Positions 45,367 through 57,091 of a stretch of 64,000 nucleotides of DNA are shown piece after piece (positions within the stretch are counted from its first letter, which is position 1; each line of letters begins with the position of its first letter). The DNA lies in the NCBI RefSeq assembly GCF_022758295.1, contig NZ_JALDWJ010000001.1:558001-622000 (forward strand), in the 5' to 3' direction. Position numbers and translations under genes: made by a program. The DNA is from Lysobacter sp. CFH 32150. Lineage in GTDB: Bacteria > Pseudomonadota > Gammaproteobacteria > Xanthomonadales > Xanthomonadaceae. Below the pieces are notes generated by a model. It was given only the letters and a program-made list of their open reading frames with translations. It was not told the DNA's origin and did not search any database.

Positions 45367-45381
45367 GCACCTTCGACTGAA

Positions 45382-45777
45382 TCAGCGGAACAAACGCAGC
45401 GTGATCGGATAGTGGTACGTCTGTCCGTCGTAGGCGCGGAACGCAGCCTTCAACGTGCAGAAAAGCCAGATCACCGCGATCGCCAAACCCAGCGGCGCAG
45501 CGAAGATCACGCCGATGCCCAGCGTGATGACGACGAATACCACCAGTACGACCGCGTAGATGAACATGCTGAGGTTGAAGTTCAGCGCTTCCTTGGCGTG
45601 CTCGGCGGCGAACGGCGAGTCGTCACGCTTGATCATCCACACCGCCAATGCACCGATTGCACCGGCGATGCCAGCGGCCCAGCTCGTCACCAGCGCGAGG
45701 ATCAGCGCGAGCAGGTGTGCCCCGGCGGCCCACTGGCGTTCGTTCAAGGTCGGGGATGCGGTTTCAACGTTGTCCAT
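45382..45777 (-). CDS. DUF4870-domain membrane protein
   Basis: Protein of 131 aa with three hydrophobic segments. The sequence LNERQWAAGAHLLALILALV, the PFAAEHAKEALNFNLSMFIY motif (H-x2-EALNFQ-type) and LKAAFRAYDGQTYHYPITLR are diagnostic of DUF4870. Function unknown. The gene is read toward the M48 gene, and its ATG is preceded by a G-rich stretch (CGGCGGGAGTCGACC). Confidence 0.88.
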   Translation of the reverse strand: MDNVETASPTLNERQWAAGAHLLALILALVTSWAAGIAGAIGALAVWMIKRDDSPFAAEHAKEALNFNLSMFIYAVVLVVFVVITLGIGVIFAAPLGLAIAVIWLFCTLKAAFRAYDGQTYHYPITLRLFR

Positions 45778-45854
45778 GGTCGACTCCCGCCGGAAACACT
45801 CCGGTGTAAGCGAATGATGGGGCTTGCGCGCGGCGACGCAAGTAAACCTTAGAC

Positions 45855-47222
45855 CTACTCGCCAGCAACGGTCATCCGCCCGACCAGGATCGAACCAGTG
45901 CGAATGTGCGAGCGGGCATCGATATCGCTGCCGACGGCATCGATCGCCCGGAACATCGACTTGAGGTTGCCGGCGATGGTGATGCCGTCGACCGCGTACG
46001 AAATCGCACCGTTCTCGACCCAGAAACCGGCGGCACCGCGCGAGTAATCTCCGGTGACCGGATTGACGCCCTGCCCCATCAGCTCGGTGACCAGCAGACC
46101 CGTACCCATGCCGCGCAGCAATTCGTCAAAGCCGCCGGCGTTCGCCACGATCTGCAGGTTGTGCACGCCGCCGGCATTGGCGGTGGTCTGCAGGCCGAGC
46201 TTGCGTGCCGAATAACTACCCAGGACGTAGCGCTGCAGCACCCCGCCCTGCACCAGCGGCGATTCGCGCGTGGCCACGCCCTCGGCATCGAAGGATGCGG
46301 AGCGGAAGCCGCGCAGCAGGAATGGCTGTTCGTCGATCGCGAACCACGCCGGGAACAGCGGCGTGCCGACGCTGTCCAGCAGGAAGCTGGCCTTGCGATA
46401 CAACGCCCCGCCGGATACGGCACCGAGCAGATGCCCGATCAGCGAGCGTGCGACTTCGGCGGCGAACAGCACTTTCACCTCGCCAGTGGGCAACGAACGC
46501 GGCTGCAAACGCGAAGCTGCACGCTCGGCGGCACGCCGACCTACTGCAGTCGCGGCCTCGAGGTCATCGGCGGCGACGGCGGCGGTGTACCAGCCATCGC
46601 GCTGCATCGCCTCGCCACGACCGGCGATCAGCGCGCAACCGAGACTGTGCTGGGTACTGCGCTCGCCGCCGACAAAACCGTGCGAATTCGCGTACACGCT
46701 CAGCGAATCGCTGCTGCCGACCGAAGCACCGTCGGAATTCTCGATGCGTGGATCGGCGTCGCGGCCGGCTTGTTCGCAGGCCAGCGCCAGTTCGATCGCG
46801 CGGTCGGCGTCCAGCGCCCACGGATGCCAGACGTCGAATTCGCGCAACGCCTTCGCCATCAACTCCGCGTCGGCAAGCCCGGCGGCCGGGTCGCTTTCGG
46901 TATGGCGGGCGATCGCGCAGGCCTGTTCGACGGTGGCGTCGAGACTGCGGTCATGCAGGTCGGCGGTGCTGGCGCTGCCCTTGCGCTGGCCGAAGTACAC
47001 GGTGACGGCGATGCCGCGGTCGCGGGTGGACTCCACCGTCTCCACCGCGCCCATGCGCACGTTGACGTTGAGGCCGTGCTCCTCCGAGCACGACACCTCG
47101 GCTTGGGTCGCACCACGAGCACGGCAGCGGTCCAGCAGTTGCTGTGCGGTCCCGGCCAGGCGCTCGAGGCGGGCCCGGCTGTCATCGGTGCCGTTGTCGT
47201 GTGAGGGGGCAAGTTCGTTCAA
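45855..47222 (-). CDS. pmbA: Metalloprotease PmbA (TldE)
   Basis: Partner of TldD in the TldD/TldE protease that matures microcin B17-like peptides and degrades CcdA in E. coli; 455 aa. Typical features are the N-terminal VSCSEEHGLNVNVRMGAVET, RSLPTGEVKVLFAAEVARSL and GVNPVTGDYSRGAAGFWVEN. No HExxH is expected in this subunit. The start is a TTG at 47222 with AAGGA 7 nt upstream. It diverges from darP; its partner tldD lies just beyond darP. Confidence 0.95.
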   Translation of the reverse strand: MNELAPSHDNGTDDSRARLERLAGTAQQLLDRCRARGATQAEVSCSEEHGLNVNVRMGAVETVESTRDRGIAVTVYFGQRKGSASTADLHDRSLDATVEQACAIARHTESDPAAGLADAELMAKALREFDVWHPWALDADRAIELALACEQAGRDADPRIENSDGASVGSSDSLSVYANSHGFVGGERSTQHSLGCALIAGRGEAMQRDGWYTAAVAADDLEAATAVGRRAAERAASRLQPRSLPTGEVKVLFAAEVARSLIGHLLGAVSGGALYRKASFLLDSVGTPLFPAWFAIDEQPFLLRGFRSASFDAEGVATRESPLVQGGVLQRYVLGSYSARKLGLQTTANAGGVHNLQIVANAGGFDELLRGMGTGLLVTELMGQGVNPVTGDYSRGAAGFWVENGAISYAVDGITIAGNLKSMFRAIDAVGSDIDARSHIRTGSILVGRMTVAGE

Positions 47223-47264
47223 TGTCTTATCCTTGGCACCAGAAGATTACGAGGTGCGTGAGCG

Positions 47265-47819
47265 ATGCGCGGCATAGATCCCGAAACCGGCGAATACCTG
47301 GCCCCCAGCCGCAGCGAACAACGGCGCGCGGCCCTGGAAGTGCTCGATCTCGGCGCGCAACTGGTCGCGCTGAGCGCGGCGCAGCTGGCGAAGCTGCCGA
47401 TCCCCGAGGACCTGATGCCGCATATCCTCGAAACCCAGCGCATCACCTCGCATGTCGCGCACAAGCGCCAGCTGGCGTTCCTGGCCAAGCAGATGCGGCG
47501 GCAGGACGATGAAACCCTGGAAGCGATCCGCGATGCGCTCGACGTCGGCGGCGAAGCGGCGCGGCGCGAGGCCGCGGAGCTGCACCGCGTCGAAGCCTGG
47601 CGCCAGCGCCTGCTCGATGACGGCGACGCCGCGCTGGCCGAACTGCTGACCGAACATCCGGATGCCGATCGTCAACGCCTGCGCCAGCTGGTGCGCAATG
47701 CGATCGAAGAACGCAACCGCAACAAGCCGCCGCATGCGTTCCGCGAATTGTTCCGTGAGCTGCGCGAATTGCTGGTGCAATCCGGCGACGACGAAGGCGA
47801 GGAAGAAGCCCACGATTGA
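47265..47819 (+). CDS. darP: Ribosome biogenesis factor DarP (YjgA)
   Basis: Small helical protein of 184 aa that associates with late 50S precursors. [40 protein letters not shown] and the acidic C-terminus [10 protein letters not shown] are family features. It diverges from pmbA across 42 bp, the same neighbour as in E. coli, and ends one base before the converging tldD. Confidence 0.93.
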   Translation: MRGIDPETGEYLAPSRSEQRRAALEVLDLGAQLVALSAAQLAKLPIPEDLMPHILETQRITSHVAHKRQLAFLAKQMRRQDDETLEAIRDALDVGGEAARREAAELHRVEAWRQRLLDDGDAALAELLTEHPDADRQRLRQLVRNAIEERNRNKPPHAFRELFRELRELLVQSGDDEGEEEAHD

Positions 47820-47820
47820 T

Positions 47821-49266
47821 TCAACCGGCCTGCGTGCCGCCGACCGTCAGCTGGTCGATCAGCAGCGACGGCTGCCCGACACCCACCGGTACGCTTTGCC
47901 CGTCCTTGCCGCAGACGCCGACGCCTTCGTCGAGGGCGAGGTCGTTGCCGATCATCTTCACCCGTTGCATCGTCTCCGGGCCGTTGCCGATCAGCGTCGC
48001 GCCCTTCACCGGCGCGGTGATCCTGCCGTCCTCGATCAGGTAGGCCTCGGTCGCCGAGAACACGTATTTTCCGCTGGTGATGTCGACCTGGCCGCCGCCG
48101 AAATTCACCGCGTACAAGCCCTTCTTCACCGAACGGATCATCTCTTCCGGATCGTGCGAACCGGCGAGCATGTAGGTGTTGGTCATGCGCGGCATCGGCA
48201 GATGCGCGAATGATTCACGGCGACCGTTGCCGGTGGGTTTCATGCCCATCAGGCGTGCATTGAGCGTGTCCTGCATGTAGCCGACGAGGACGCCATCCTC
48301 GATCAGTGTGTTGCACTGGCTCGGCGTGCCTTCGTCATCGATGTTGAGCGAGCCACGCCGTCCCGGCAGCGTGCCGTCGTCGACGATGGTGACGCCCGGT
48401 GCAGCGACCCGCTGGCCCATGCGTCCGGCGTAAGTGCTGGTGCCCTTGCGGTTGAAGTCTCCTTCGAGGCCGTGGCCCACCGCTTCGTGCAACAACACAC
48501 CGGGCCAGCCGCTGCCGAGCACCACCGGCATCACGCCGGCGGGGGCGTCGACCGCTTCGAGATTCACCAGCGCCTGCCGCAAGGCTTCACGCGCCCAGGC
48601 TTCGGGTTTTCCGCCGGAGAGCAGGTCCGTATACGAATAGCGTCCGCCACCACCGGCGTAGCCACTTTCGCGGCGACCGTTCTGTTCGACGATCACTTGC
48701 ACGTTCAAACGCACAAGCGGCCGCACGTCGGCAGCGAGCACACCGTCGCTGCGAGCGACCAGGATCGTGTCGACGCCACCAGCCAGGCTCACCATCACCT
48801 GTTGCACGCGCGGATCGGCGGCGCGCAGCAGTTTGTCGATCCCACGCAAGGCTTCGACCTTGGCTTCGTTGCCGAGTGCATCGATCGGATCCTGCGCTGC
48901 ATACAAGGCGCGGCCGGTGCCCGGCACCAGCGCACGTGCGCTATGTGCGGCACCGTCGCGGGCGATGGCACGTGCGGATTTTGCGGCGCTCAGCAATGCG
49001 CTGGCATCGATCTCGTCGGAATAGGCGAAGCCGGTTTTTTCGCCGGAGATCGCGCGCACACCGACGCCCTGTTCGATCGAATGCGCGCCGTCCTTGACGA
49101 TGCCGTCCTCCACCGTCCAGCTCTCGCGGCGCGCGTGCTGGAAATACAGATCGCCAAAATCCACGCCCGGCCCGAGCAGCGTGCCGAATGCGCGCTCCAG
49201 GCCACCGGCATCGAGCCCGGCGGGAAGCAGTAGTTGGGTTTCGGCGAGCTGGATGGGAAGGGTCAT
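47821..49266 (-). CDS. tldD: Metalloprotease TldD
   Basis: Catalytic subunit of the TldD/TldE protease; 481 aa. The zinc motif is [20 protein letters not shown] (about 260-279), and the C-terminal region includes [15 protein letters not shown] and [20 protein letters not shown], where the conserved Cys supplies a further ligand. Full length. Downstream of yhdP in the maf-rng-yhdP-tldD order shared with E. coli. Confidence 0.97.
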   Translation of the reverse strand: MTLPIQLAETQLLLPAGLDAGGLERAFGTLLGPGVDFGDLYFQHARRESWTVEDGIVKDGAHSIEQGVGVRAISGEKTGFAYSDEIDASALLSAAKSARAIARDGAAHSARALVPGTGRALYAAQDPIDALGNEAKVEALRGIDKLLRAADPRVQQVMVSLAGGVDTILVARSDGVLAADVRPLVRLNVQVIVEQNGRRESGYAGGGGRYSYTDLLSGGKPEAWAREALRQALVNLEAVDAPAGVMPVVLGSGWPGVLLHEAVGHGLEGDFNRKGTSTYAGRMGQRVAAPGVTIVDDGTLPGRRGSLNIDDEGTPSQCNTLIEDGVLVGYMQDTLNARLMGMKPTGNGRRESFAHLPMPRMTNTYMLAGSHDPEEMIRSVKKGLYAVNFGGGQVDITSGKYVFSATEAYLIEDGRITAPVKGATLIGNGPETMQRVKMIGNDLALDEGVGVCGKDGQSVPVGVGQPSLLIDQLTVGGTQAG

Positions 49267-49336
49267 GAAAATCCAGGAATCTGGGGATGGAGAATCGTCA
49301 TACCTGACGAAGGAGATGGCGGCACTCGCCGCTGAA

Positions 49337-52300
49337 TCAACCCGGCGGATCGCCTTGCGCGGCGCTCACGCGCGACTGCTCGCGCTTGATCACTTCGACC
49401 TTGGGATCTTTCCACGGTCCGGTCACGCGATAGGTCTTGGCAGCCATCTGGCCCAGCGGCTTGTTGAGCATCGCATTCGCCGCGGCACCGATCGCCGCCC
49501 CGACGGGCCCACCGGCAATCGCGCCTGCCACGGTCAGCAGGTTGCCGGCCTTGGGCCGCACTTCGATGGTCTGGTCGAAGGTCTGCGCGCGCAGGTCGGC
49601 GGCGCCACGGATGCGGATCAGCGCGGCCGGGCCGTCGATCTTCAGGTCGTCGCTGCGCGCGCTGCCCTGGTCGACGCGCACATGGCCATCGATGCGATTG
49701 AAGGCGAAACCTTTCGAGAACAGATCGCGGAAGTCGAGCATCATCCGTCGCGGCAACTGCGCAATACTGAGCAAGCCCAACACGCGACCGGCACCTGGCT
49801 CGACTTCCAGCAGGCGACCATTTTGCGCGTCCAGCGCGAGGTTGCCGTCGAGGGCCTGCAGCTTGAAGGCCTTGGGCGTGCCGGGCCAATTGGCAGTGAA
49901 TTTTGCGGTGCCATCGCCACCACCGAGCTGGCCGCCGAAGCCGAACCCCGTGAGCAGCGCGCCGAAGTCGTCGCTGTCGATCGCGAGATCCAGCCGCGTC
50001 CGCGCCGCCGCGCCGCGACCAAGCCAGTCGCCGCTGAGATTGATGCGTTGCTTCGGCGCGCGCGTCTGGAGTTGTTCCAGTCGCATGCCGGCCGCCACCG
50101 GGCGCGTGCGCACGCTAGCGCTGCCGAGTTGCGCGTCGTTGAAGCGCAGGTCGCCGATCTCGAATGTCAGAGGCGGAATCTTCGCCGGATCGAACTCCGT
50201 TCCACTATCCGTTGCGGCGGCACTCGCGGCATTGCCCGCGCTGCGCCAGTACAAGCGATCGAAGCGGCCGGCGATGGCCGCATTCTCTGCCTCCGGCACC
50301 AGCAGGGCGCCGGCAAGCGCTTGCCCCGCGACTGTCACCGCACTGCCACCTTCGTTGGCTGGCACGACTTGCAGCCGCGTATTCGGAAAACTGCCGCCGA
50401 GCAGCAACAGGCGTTCGGCATTGACGTCGATCCGCCGCAGCGGCACGCCTTCACCCCTCTCGCCGCCCTTGGCCACTGCGATCCAGTCGATGGCGTCGAG
50501 CGTGACCGCACGGCCGGTCGCGATCAGCCCGGACGCAGGCGGCGCCTCATCGACCTTGTCGCTGCCGAGCACGATGCGCACACCGGTCTGCTGGTTGGCG
50601 CTGCGCGCGCGCAGCGCGACCAGGTTGCCGAGAGCAACCTTGATCTCGCCGCTGCCCATCGGGAGCGGCGTGTCCACCGTCGCGGCGAGCGGTGTGTCCG
50701 CGGCTTTGCGCAGCGGCGCTGGCAACGTAAGTGCGGTGCCGACCAGGTTCGAGCGCAACTGCAGCTGGGTCGACGCGGCTTGGCCTCGCGCCGATTTTGG
50801 AATCGCGATGCCGACCGTCCACGCCGACCTTCCTTCCAGGTACGGCTTGAGCCAGGCGACATCGGGCGCGCGATCGATGAGTTCGTCGGCGATCAAGCTC
50901 GCTTCGAGTCCTGCCTCGAACACGTTGCCGCGCGCGCGCACATAGTCGTCACCGGCGCGCAGCGACAGCTTGCCAGGTTCGCCATCGTGGCGGACAGCCA
51001 GGTCGTCGGCCTTGAAACCTGCGCGGGAATAAACTGCCTTGCCATTCACCTGGTCGAACTTGAGTTTCCAGCGCGCATCCGCGAGCTGCGCGTTCTTCAG
51101 GGTGACCGTGCCACCGAGTGCAAGCTTGCCGCCCTTGCCCATTGGCAACGCAAGATCGAAGTCGACGTCGGCCGGGCCACTGGCGGTGATGTTGGCGAAG
51201 GTTTCGGCGTGTTCTTTTTGCAGCGGACTTTGCTTCAATGTGGCGAGCAACGACGCGGCATCGCCCGCAGCCTGCGCCTGCACCACCAGCTTGCCGCCGC
51301 TGTAGTGATCGATGCCGGCGTGCAACTGCCGGATACCGGTACCGCCGAGCCGAGCCTTGCCGTCGACGGTGAAGCCGTCGGCGATGAAACTCGCATCCGC
51401 CTCCACGCCTTCGACAGCGGGCCAGTCGGGTTGGAACTTCAAGGTCGCGTTGGCGATGCGGGCATCCGCGCGGAAGAGACCGTTGCGATCGCGGAACGGC
51501 CAGTGATCGAGGTCGCCGGAAACGATCGCGCGTCCGCTCTGCAACTCTCCGCTGACCAGCGCCGTGTCGAGCCAGCGAATGGCAGGCGGCGGCATGTTTT
51601 CGCGCAACCAGAAACCCTTGGCGACTGGTAGCGCGGTGGTATCGAGTTCGGTGGCGATGTCGATCCACGGCCGCGTGCCGTCGCCCTGCCACCACAGGCC
51701 ACCACGGGCGTTGGCACCGAAACCGTCGCCATCGATGCGCAGTGCGGCGGTACCGACACGCCAGCCTTGGCCTTCGCGCCAGCCATCGACTTCGCCGCGC
51801 AGTTTCATCGTGTGCACAACGCCGAAACCACGCGGCCAATCGAAGCGCACCGTCGCGGCCGGATCGAACCGCAACGCGAAACCATCCGTATCGCCATCGA
51901 GTTCGCCACCCAGTCCTTGTACGCCAGGCGACTTTCCGACCGGCAGGAAGCCGAGTCCGGCGATATGCGCGCGCGCATGCAGCGCTCCGTCGCGCACACC
52001 TGCGACCTCGACCCGTTCGAGCGTCGCCTGGGGTTTCGCACTGAGCAACCACCGTCGCAGGCCCGGCGCCATGCGATCGCTGAGCGCCGCGACTTCAAGC
52101 AACGGGCCGACGTCCACGCGTTCGGCGAGTAGCGCGTAACGCCTGCCGCCGGCCAACACCAGACCGTCAAGGCGTTGTTCGCGCCGGCCGCTGCCTATGC
52201 GCAGCGTCGGCGCATCGAAACGCCAGCCACCGACGACCGCCTGCCAACGCGCGCGTGCTTCGACCCGATCGAATCCACTGTCAGGCGTGGTGGCGACACC

Positions 52301-53152
52301 ATTCGCATCGCGCAACTGCGCACCACGCAGGCGGACGCCGGTGAGTGCGGCATCAACGGTAACGGCAGCGATGCGGTGCGCGCGCAACTCGCCCCAGGCC
52401 TCGGCACGGCCGCGGCCAGCCAGCGCCTGCACGCCGGCGAGATGCAGCAACGGCGCCCACACGGCGAGATCGGCTTCCTTGGCGCCGGCATAGGCGCGGC
52501 CATCGCCGCGCTTGCGATCGAAATCAAGCACGGCGTGCAGCGGCGCTACGCCAGGCCGTATCCATGCACGCAAGCCGGCGAGGACGCGATCGCCATGTAC
52601 TTGCAGGCGAAGGTCGATTTTCGGCAACTGCGCATCGATTCCCAACGATGGCGCGAGCACGTGCAACTTGCCGCCGATCACTTGCAGTTCACCGAGTCCT
52701 TCGAGGGCGCCGAACGGGTCTCCACCGGGTTTCTCCTGCCCAGGCAGGCCGCGCACGCTCCAGCGGCCATCGTCGGCACGTTCGAGCGCCAGATCGAGGC
52801 CACGCAGGCGCAATTCGGTAAACGATCGCCCTGGCAGCAGTCCGGCATATTGCGACACCAGCATTTCCGCATCGCCGATCACGAGTGTCTGCGCGCCGGT
52901 GCCGACGCGCAGTCCTTCGAGGCGCAGCAGAGGACCGCGCCGGGTCCATTCGGTGTCGACCGCATCGAACGTGACCGGGCGGCCAACGCGGTCGCTAAGC
53001 CAGGCAGCGATGCGGTCCGGGTGCCGTTCGGCCAATGGCAACAACTGGCTGGCGACGCCGACGACCACAGCCACCACGACCAACGTGATCGCGACGAAAT
53101 ACCACGACCAACGGCGCGCGTGCCGCAACCGACGGCGCAGCGGCGTCGTCAC
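49337..53152 (-). CDS. yhdP: YhdP family AsmA-like protein
   Basis: Very large (1271 aa) inner-membrane-anchored protein with one N-terminal helix (about 16-38, [20 protein letters not shown]) and a long beta-rich periplasmic body ending in an AsmA-like C-terminal domain ([40 protein letters not shown]). YhdP in E. coli helps carry phospholipids to the outer membrane with TamB and YdbH. The start is a GTG at 53152 with GGAG 7 nt upstream, 18 bp behind rng. Confidence 0.93.
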   Translation of the reverse strand: MTTPLRRRLRHARRWSWYFVAITLVVVAVVVGVASQLLPLAERHPDRIAAWLSDRVGRPVTFDAVDTEWTRRGPLLRLEGLRVGTGAQTLVIGDAEMLVSQYAGLLPGRSFTELRLRGLDLALERADDGRWSVRGLPGQEKPGGDPFGALEGLGELQVIGGKLHVLAPSLGIDAQLPKIDLRLQVHGDRVLAGLRAWIRPGVAPLHAVLDFDRKRGDGRAYAGAKEADLAVWAPLLHLAGVQALAGRGRAEAWGELRAHRIAAVTVDAALTGVRLRGAQLRDANGVATTPDSGFDRVEARARWQAVVGGWRFDAPTLRIGSGRREQRLDGLVLAGGRRYALLAERVDVGPLLEVAALSDRMAPGLRRWLLSAKPQATLERVEVAGVRDGALHARAHIAGLGFLPVGKSPGVQGLGGELDGDTDGFALRFDPAATVRFDWPRGFGVVHTMKLRGEVDGWREGQGWRVGTAALRIDGDGFGANARGGLWWQGDGTRPWIDIATELDTTALPVAKGFWLRENMPPPAIRWLDTALVSGELQSGRAIVSGDLDHWPFRDRNGLFRADARIANATLKFQPDWPAVEGVEADASFIADGFTVDGKARLGGTGIRQLHAGIDHYSGGKLVVQAQAAGDAASLLATLKQSPLQKEHAETFANITASGPADVDFDLALPMGKGGKLALGGTVTLKNAQLADARWKLKFDQVNGKAVYSRAGFKADDLAVRHDGEPGKLSLRAGDDYVRARGNVFEAGLEASLIADELIDRAPDVAWLKPYLEGRSAWTVGIAIPKSARGQAASTQLQLRSNLVGTALTLPAPLRKAADTPLAATVDTPLPMGSGEIKVALGNLVALRARSANQQTGVRIVLGSDKVDEAPPASGLIATGRAVTLDAIDWIAVAKGGERGEGVPLRRIDVNAERLLLLGGSFPNTRLQVVPANEGGSAVTVAGQALAGALLVPEAENAAIAGRFDRLYWRSAGNAASAAATDSGTEFDPAKIPPLTFEIGDLRFNDAQLGSASVRTRPVAAGMRLEQLQTRAPKQRINLSGDWLGRGAAARTRLDLAIDSDDFGALLTGFGFGGQLGGGDGTAKFTANWPGTPKAFKLQALDGNLALDAQNGRLLEVEPGAGRVLGLLSIAQLPRRMMLDFRDLFSKGFAFNRIDGHVRVDQGSARSDDLKIDGPAALIRIRGAADLRAQTFDQTIEVRPKAGNLLTVAGAIAGGPVGAAIGAAANAMLNKPLGQMAAKTYRVTGPWKDPKVEVIKREQSRVSAAQGDPPG

Positions 53153-53170
53153 CGCCGCGCTCCGCGATGG

Positions 53171-54655
53171 TCAAAGCAGCACAACATCGAACTGCTCCTG
53201 TAAATACTGCTCGTCGGCCTGGAAACGGATCGACTTGCCGAGGAATTCCTCCAGCTCCGCCACCGCCGCTGACTCCTCGTCGGTAATGCGCGCAACCACT
53301 TTCGGCGAGGCGATCACCAACAGGCGTGCCGCCTCGAACTGGCGCACCGCGCGGGTGATCTCGCGGAAGATTTCGTAGGTTACGGTCTCGCTGGTCTTCA
53401 ACGTGCCCCGCCCGCCGCACTCGTGACAGGGCTCGCACAGCTGGCGCTCCAGCGATTCAACCGTGCGCTTGCGCGTCATCTCGACCAGGCCCAGCGGCGA
53501 GAAGTCGTAGACCGTGGTCTTGGCATGGTCCTTCACCAGCGACTTTTCCAGCGTGCGCAGGACCTGGCGGCGGTGCTCGGCATCCACCATGTCGATGAAG
53601 TCGATGATGATGATGCCGCCGAGGTTGCGCAGGCGCAGTTGCCGCGCGACCGCCTGCGCCGCTTCGAGGTTGGTGCGGTACACCGTTTCCTCGAGGTTGC
53701 GCTGGCCGAGGAAGGAACCGGTGTTGACGTCGACCGTGGTCATCGCCTCGGTCTGGTCGATGACCAGGTAGCCACCGGATTTCAGCGGCACTTCTTTCTC
53801 CAGCGCGTGCTGGATTTCGTCCTCGACCCCATACAAGTCGAAGATTGGTCGCGCGCCACTGTAGTGCTCGATCTTCTCGGCGAGGCCCGGCATGTACTGC
53901 GCGGCGAAGGTGCGCAGCTTGTCGCAAGTCTCGCGCGAATCGACCTTGACTTTCTCCACGTCGCGGCGGATCAGGTCGCGCACGGCGCGCAGCGGCAGGT
54001 TGAGGTCCTCGTACACGCAGGCACCGAGCTTGGTGGTCTGCACCTGGCTCTCGACCAGCGCCCAGGCGCGGCTGAGGTAGGCGATATCCTCGGCGAGCGC
54101 CTCGGCCGGTTGGCCTTCGGCATTGGTACGGACGATGTATCCCTGTTCGCTGCTGCCGGCGAACTCGGTCACGATCGACTTCAGGCGCGCGCGTTCGACT
54201 TCGTCCTCGATCCGCGACGACACGCCGATCACCCGCGACTGCGGCAACAGGACGAGGTAACGCGATGGGATGCTGAGCTGGGTGGTGAGGCGTGCGCCTT
54301 TGCCGCCGATGGGATCCTTCACCACTTGCACGATGATGTCTTGGCCTTCGCGTACCAGTTCCAGGATCGGCTTGGACACGGCAGGGGGCAGCGCCGCTTC
54401 TTCGCCATCGGCGCTCGGCACCGGCGCCGGCCTGACGATGTCGTTGGCGTGCAGGAAGGCGGCGCGTTCGAGGCCGACCTCGACGAACGCGGCCTGCATG
54501 CCCGGCATCACCCGCTGCACCTTACCCTTGTAGATGTTGCCGACCACGCCACGACGCCAGCCGCGCTCGATGTGCAGTTCCTGCAGCATGCCGTTTTCGA
54601 CCACGGCGACGCGGGTCTCACGCGGGGTGACGTTGACCAGGATCTCCTCGGTCAC
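53171..54655 (-). CDS. rng: Ribonuclease G
   Basis: RNase E/G endonuclease of 494 aa that processes 16S rRNA 5' ends and degrades mRNA. It has an N-terminal S1 domain ([20 protein letters not shown]), a 5' sensor region, the DNase I-like catalytic site ([32 protein letters not shown] with the metal-binding Asp residues) and a zinc-link [11 protein letters not shown]. The start is a GTG at 54655 overlapping the maf stop (GTGA), so the two are translationally coupled. Confidence 0.97.
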   Translation of the reverse strand: MTEEILVNVTPRETRVAVVENGMLQELHIERGWRRGVVGNIYKGKVQRVMPGMQAAFVEVGLERAAFLHANDIVRPAPVPSADGEEAALPPAVSKPILELVREGQDIIVQVVKDPIGGKGARLTTQLSIPSRYLVLLPQSRVIGVSSRIEDEVERARLKSIVTEFAGSSEQGYIVRTNAEGQPAEALAEDIAYLSRAWALVESQVQTTKLGACVYEDLNLPLRAVRDLIRRDVEKVKVDSRETCDKLRTFAAQYMPGLAEKIEHYSGARPIFDLYGVEDEIQHALEKEVPLKSGGYLVIDQTEAMTTVDVNTGSFLGQRNLEETVYRTNLEAAQAVARQLRLRNLGGIIIIDFIDMVDAEHRRQVLRTLEKSLVKDHAKTTVYDFSPLGLVEMTRKRTVESLERQLCEPCHECGGRGTLKTSETVTYEIFREITRAVRQFEAARLLVIASPKVVARITDEESAAVAELEEFLGKSIRFQADEQYLQEQFDVVLL

Positions 54656-55221
54656 GGCATCGCTCCGAATTTCCGCAGCAACTGCGTGGTCTCGTACAGC
54701 GGCAGGCCCATGACGCCGGAAAAGCTGCCGGACAAGTGCGAGATGAAAGTTTGCGCGCGCCCCTGGATTGCGTAGGCACCTGCCTTGCCTTCCCAGTCGC
54801 CGGTTGCCAAGTAGCTATCGATGTCAGGTTCGCTCAGTTCAGCAAAGGTCACATCCGACACCGAGACGGCCTGCGCCTCGCGCGCTGCCGACACCAGCGA
54901 TACCGCCGAGATCACCAGATGCGTGCGGCCGGACAAGCGACGCAACATTCCCGCCGCGTCGACAGCATCGCGCGGCTTCCCAAAGACTTCGTCGTCGAGC
55001 ACCACTTCGGTATCGGCGCCCAGCACCAGCGCATTCGGGACGGCCATGACCTGCAGCAGGCCGGCGCCCGCCTTCTCGCGCGCCGCCCGGCGCACGTATT
55101 CTTCGGCGGGTTCGCCAGGCCCGCGGTGTTCGGGCACGTCGAGGTCGAGGACACCGAACTCCAGCCCAAGACGGGCCAGCAATTCGGATCGGCGGGGGGA
55201 TTTCGAAGCTAGATGGAGCAT
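54652..55221 (-). CDS. maf: Maf/YhdE family nucleoside triphosphate pyrophosphatase
   Basis: House-cleaning pyrophosphatase (189 aa) hydrolysing dTTP/UTP and modified nucleotides. It starts [20 protein letters not shown], the ATP-grasp-like Maf loop, with [20 protein letters not shown] and [20 protein letters not shown] conserved. Adjacent to rng as in E. coli, hence probably the YhdE subgroup. Confidence 0.95.
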   Translation of the reverse strand: MLHLASKSPRRSELLARLGLEFGVLDLDVPEHRGPGEPAEEYVRRAAREKAGAGLLQVMAVPNALVLGADTEVVLDDEVFGKPRDAVDAAGMLRRLSGRTHLVISAVSLVSAAREAQAVSVSDVTFAELSEPDIDSYLATGDWEGKAGAYAIQGRAQTFISHLSGSFSGVMGLPLYETTQLLRKFGAMP

Positions 55222-55354
55222 CGCGGGAGTCTAACCCGCAGCCATGAATACGAACCCGCGCGTGGTCGCCTTAACCCCGTTGCGGCTCACCCACCGTTCA
55301 CCCCATCGCAACACTGCCCCCACCACCCTTGCCGCCATTCCCCGGGAGACCACC

Positions 55355-56095
55355 ATGCCCCACCCCTTGCGTCCGCTGCTGCTAGCCACTGCCCTCGCCT
55401 TCGGAGCCACGATGACTGCCGCCTGTGCCCAGACCGCCACTGCCCCCGGCTATGCCGTTCCCATCGATGGCACGCTGTTGTCGGTATCGGCCCAGGCCGA
55501 AGCCAAGCGCGTACCCGACGTTGCCACGATCTCCGCCGGCGTGGTGACCCAGGCCGCCGACGCCAACGCCGCGATGCGTGCCAATGCCGAGCAGATGAGC
55601 AAGGTGGTCGCCGCGATCAACGCCGCTGGTATCGCCGAACGCGACGTACAGACCAGCGGCATCAGCGTGCAGCCGCAATACCGCTACGCCGAGAACCAGC
55701 CGCCCGCGATCACTGGCTATCAAGCCAGCAATACCGTGAACCTCAAGGTTCGCGACATCGCCAAGCTCGGCAAGATCCTCGACACGCTGGTGGCGCAGGG
55801 TGCGAACCAGGTCAACGGACCCAGCTTCGAAGTCGACAAGCCCGACGAGGGCTACGACGAAGCGCGCCTCGCCGCCTTGAAGAAAGCCGAAGCCCGCGCC
55901 GAGACCTATGCCAAGGCCCTGGGCCTGCGCGTGCGCCGGATCGTCAGCATTTCCGAAGGGGGCGGGTTCCAGCCGCCGATCCCGATGATGCGGATGCAGG
56001 CCATGGATGCGATGGGGGCGAAAGAGACCTCGGTGTCCCCGGGCGAGAACACGCTGTCAGCGAGCATCGACGTGGTGTTCGAACTCGGCAAGTAA
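55355..56095 (+). CDS. SIMPL (DUF541) domain exported protein
   Basis: Protein of 246 aa with a signal peptide (MPHPLRPLLLATALAFGATM ending ACAQ). The SIMPL domain contains LSVSAQAEAKRVPDVATISA, GIAERDVQTSGISVQPQYRY and ALKKAEARAETYAKALGLRV. E. coli YggE, a relative, protects against oxidative stress; the molecular role is unclear. The ATG at 55355 has GGGAGA upstream; a longer in-frame reading from 55244 would bury the signal peptide. It diverges from maf. Confidence 0.85.
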   Translation: MPHPLRPLLLATALAFGATMTAACAQTATAPGYAVPIDGTLLSVSAQAEAKRVPDVATISAGVVTQAADANAAMRANAEQMSKVVAAINAAGIAERDVQTSGISVQPQYRYAENQPPAITGYQASNTVNLKVRDIAKLGKILDTLVAQGANQVNGPSFEVDKPDEGYDEARLAALKKAEARAETYAKALGLRVRRIVSISEGGGFQPPIPMMRMQAMDAMGAKETSVSPGENTLSASIDVVFELGK

Positions 56096-56129
56096 CACGA
56101 CGACCTGCGATTTTGTACGGTCATCGACA

Positions 56130-56153
56130 GGGCCCGCTTCGGCGGGCCTTTTT
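56130..56153 (+). terminator. Rho-independent terminator after the SIMPL gene
   Basis: GGCCCGC-TTCG-GCGGGCC followed by TTTTT. The next 200 bp to the TonB gene hold no gene; I see no clear promoter there. Confidence 0.88.
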
Positions 56154-56356
56154 GCCAACGCCGTTCGTCCGTTCTTTTGTGCCAACCGTCCGCGTGGGCT
56201 TGTCGAACTTCGAAAAGCAGGGCAGCGTGGAATCGCAAATGGGAATCGTTCTTAGGAACCCCTGAAAGCCGCGCGGCAGCGGATGCAAGCGACACGTAAC
56301 CCCGCATGCGCCGTCCGCGCGTTGTTCCTTCGCAGGCAACAACCACGGAGGTCGTC

Positions 56357-57034
56357 ATGGTGCATACGCTCGCTCACTCCCCACGTCAGCAGGCCGGGTA
56401 TCTGAAGGAACGCCCGAACGCCGCGCGCATCGCCGCCATGAGCGGCGCGATCGCGGTCAATGCCATTGCCCTACTGTTGTTGCTGATGCCGATGTCGGCG
56501 CCGCCGCCGGTGGCGGTGATAGATGTCGTTGAACCGACCTGGATACGTCCAGAGAAGAAACCCGAGATCATTCCGGTCGCCCCCGTGACACCAACACCGC
56601 CGCAAACGCAGCAGAATCCGATCCGCACCCAGCCGCAGACGAACGTGGCGCCGGTGACCGAGGAGGTCGTGGTCGATCAGGGAAACGAGTTTGTCATCCC
56701 GAACCCCGATCCAATCACCGATTCGATCGCTGTAGAACCTTCAAGCGGCCCGATTGTCGCGGTGCGCCTCGAATACGCCGACGCCCCGCCTCCGACCTAC
56801 CCGCGTGATGCGTTACGCACGCGCGCCGAAGGGATGGTGATGCTGCAGGTGCTGGTCGATGTCGACGGCCGTCCGCTCGACGTGCAGGTCCAGTCCAGCA
56901 GCGGCAATCACTCGCTCGACGATACCGCGCGCAAGCATGTGCTCAAGCGCTGGCGCTTCAAACCGGCGATGCGTGACGGCGTCGCAATACAGGCTTACGG
57001 GTTGGTGCCGGTTGCGTTCAAGCTACAGAATTGA
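56357..57034 (+). CDS. Energy transducer TonB family protein
   Basis: Protein of 225 aa with a TonB layout: an N-terminal membrane anchor (AIAVNAIALLLLLMPM, about 36-51), a Pro-rich periplasmic spacer (IIPVAPVTPTPPQTQQNP) and the C-terminal TonB domain (YPRDALRTRAEGMVMLQVLV, RKHVLKRWRFKPAMRDG). It would pass proton-motive energy to outer-membrane transporters. The ATG at 56357 has GGAGG 5 nt upstream; an in-frame start at 56306 lacks one. No exbB/exbD is nearby, so it would have to use complexes encoded elsewhere. Confidence 0.9.
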   Translation: MVHTLAHSPRQQAGYLKERPNAARIAAMSGAIAVNAIALLLLLMPMSAPPPVAVIDVVEPTWIRPEKKPEIIPVAPVTPTPPQTQQNPIRTQPQTNVAPVTEEVVVDQGNEFVIPNPDPITDSIAVEPSSGPIVAVRLEYADAPPPTYPRDALRTRAEGMVMLQVLVDVDGRPLDVQVQSSSGNHSLDDTARKHVLKRWRFKPAMRDGVAIQAYGLVPVAFKLQN

Positions 57035-57056
57035 TTCCCAACACCTGCGAAACATG

Positions 57057-57089
57057 GCGGCGGAGGCGACCCCTCCGCCGCTTTTCTTT
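57057..57089 (+). terminator. Rho-independent terminator after the TonB gene
   Basis: GCGGCGGAGG-cgac-(C)-CCTCCGCCGC followed by TTTTCTTT. It stops tonB transcription 3 bp short of the end of the converging hydrolase-protease gene. Confidence 0.92.
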
Positions 57090-57091
57090 GA

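Noticed and set aside
49267-49336. A separate small gene between tldD and yhdP
   Set aside because: The 70-bp gap has no start, Shine-Dalgarno and stop set of useful length; it is an ordinary spacer.
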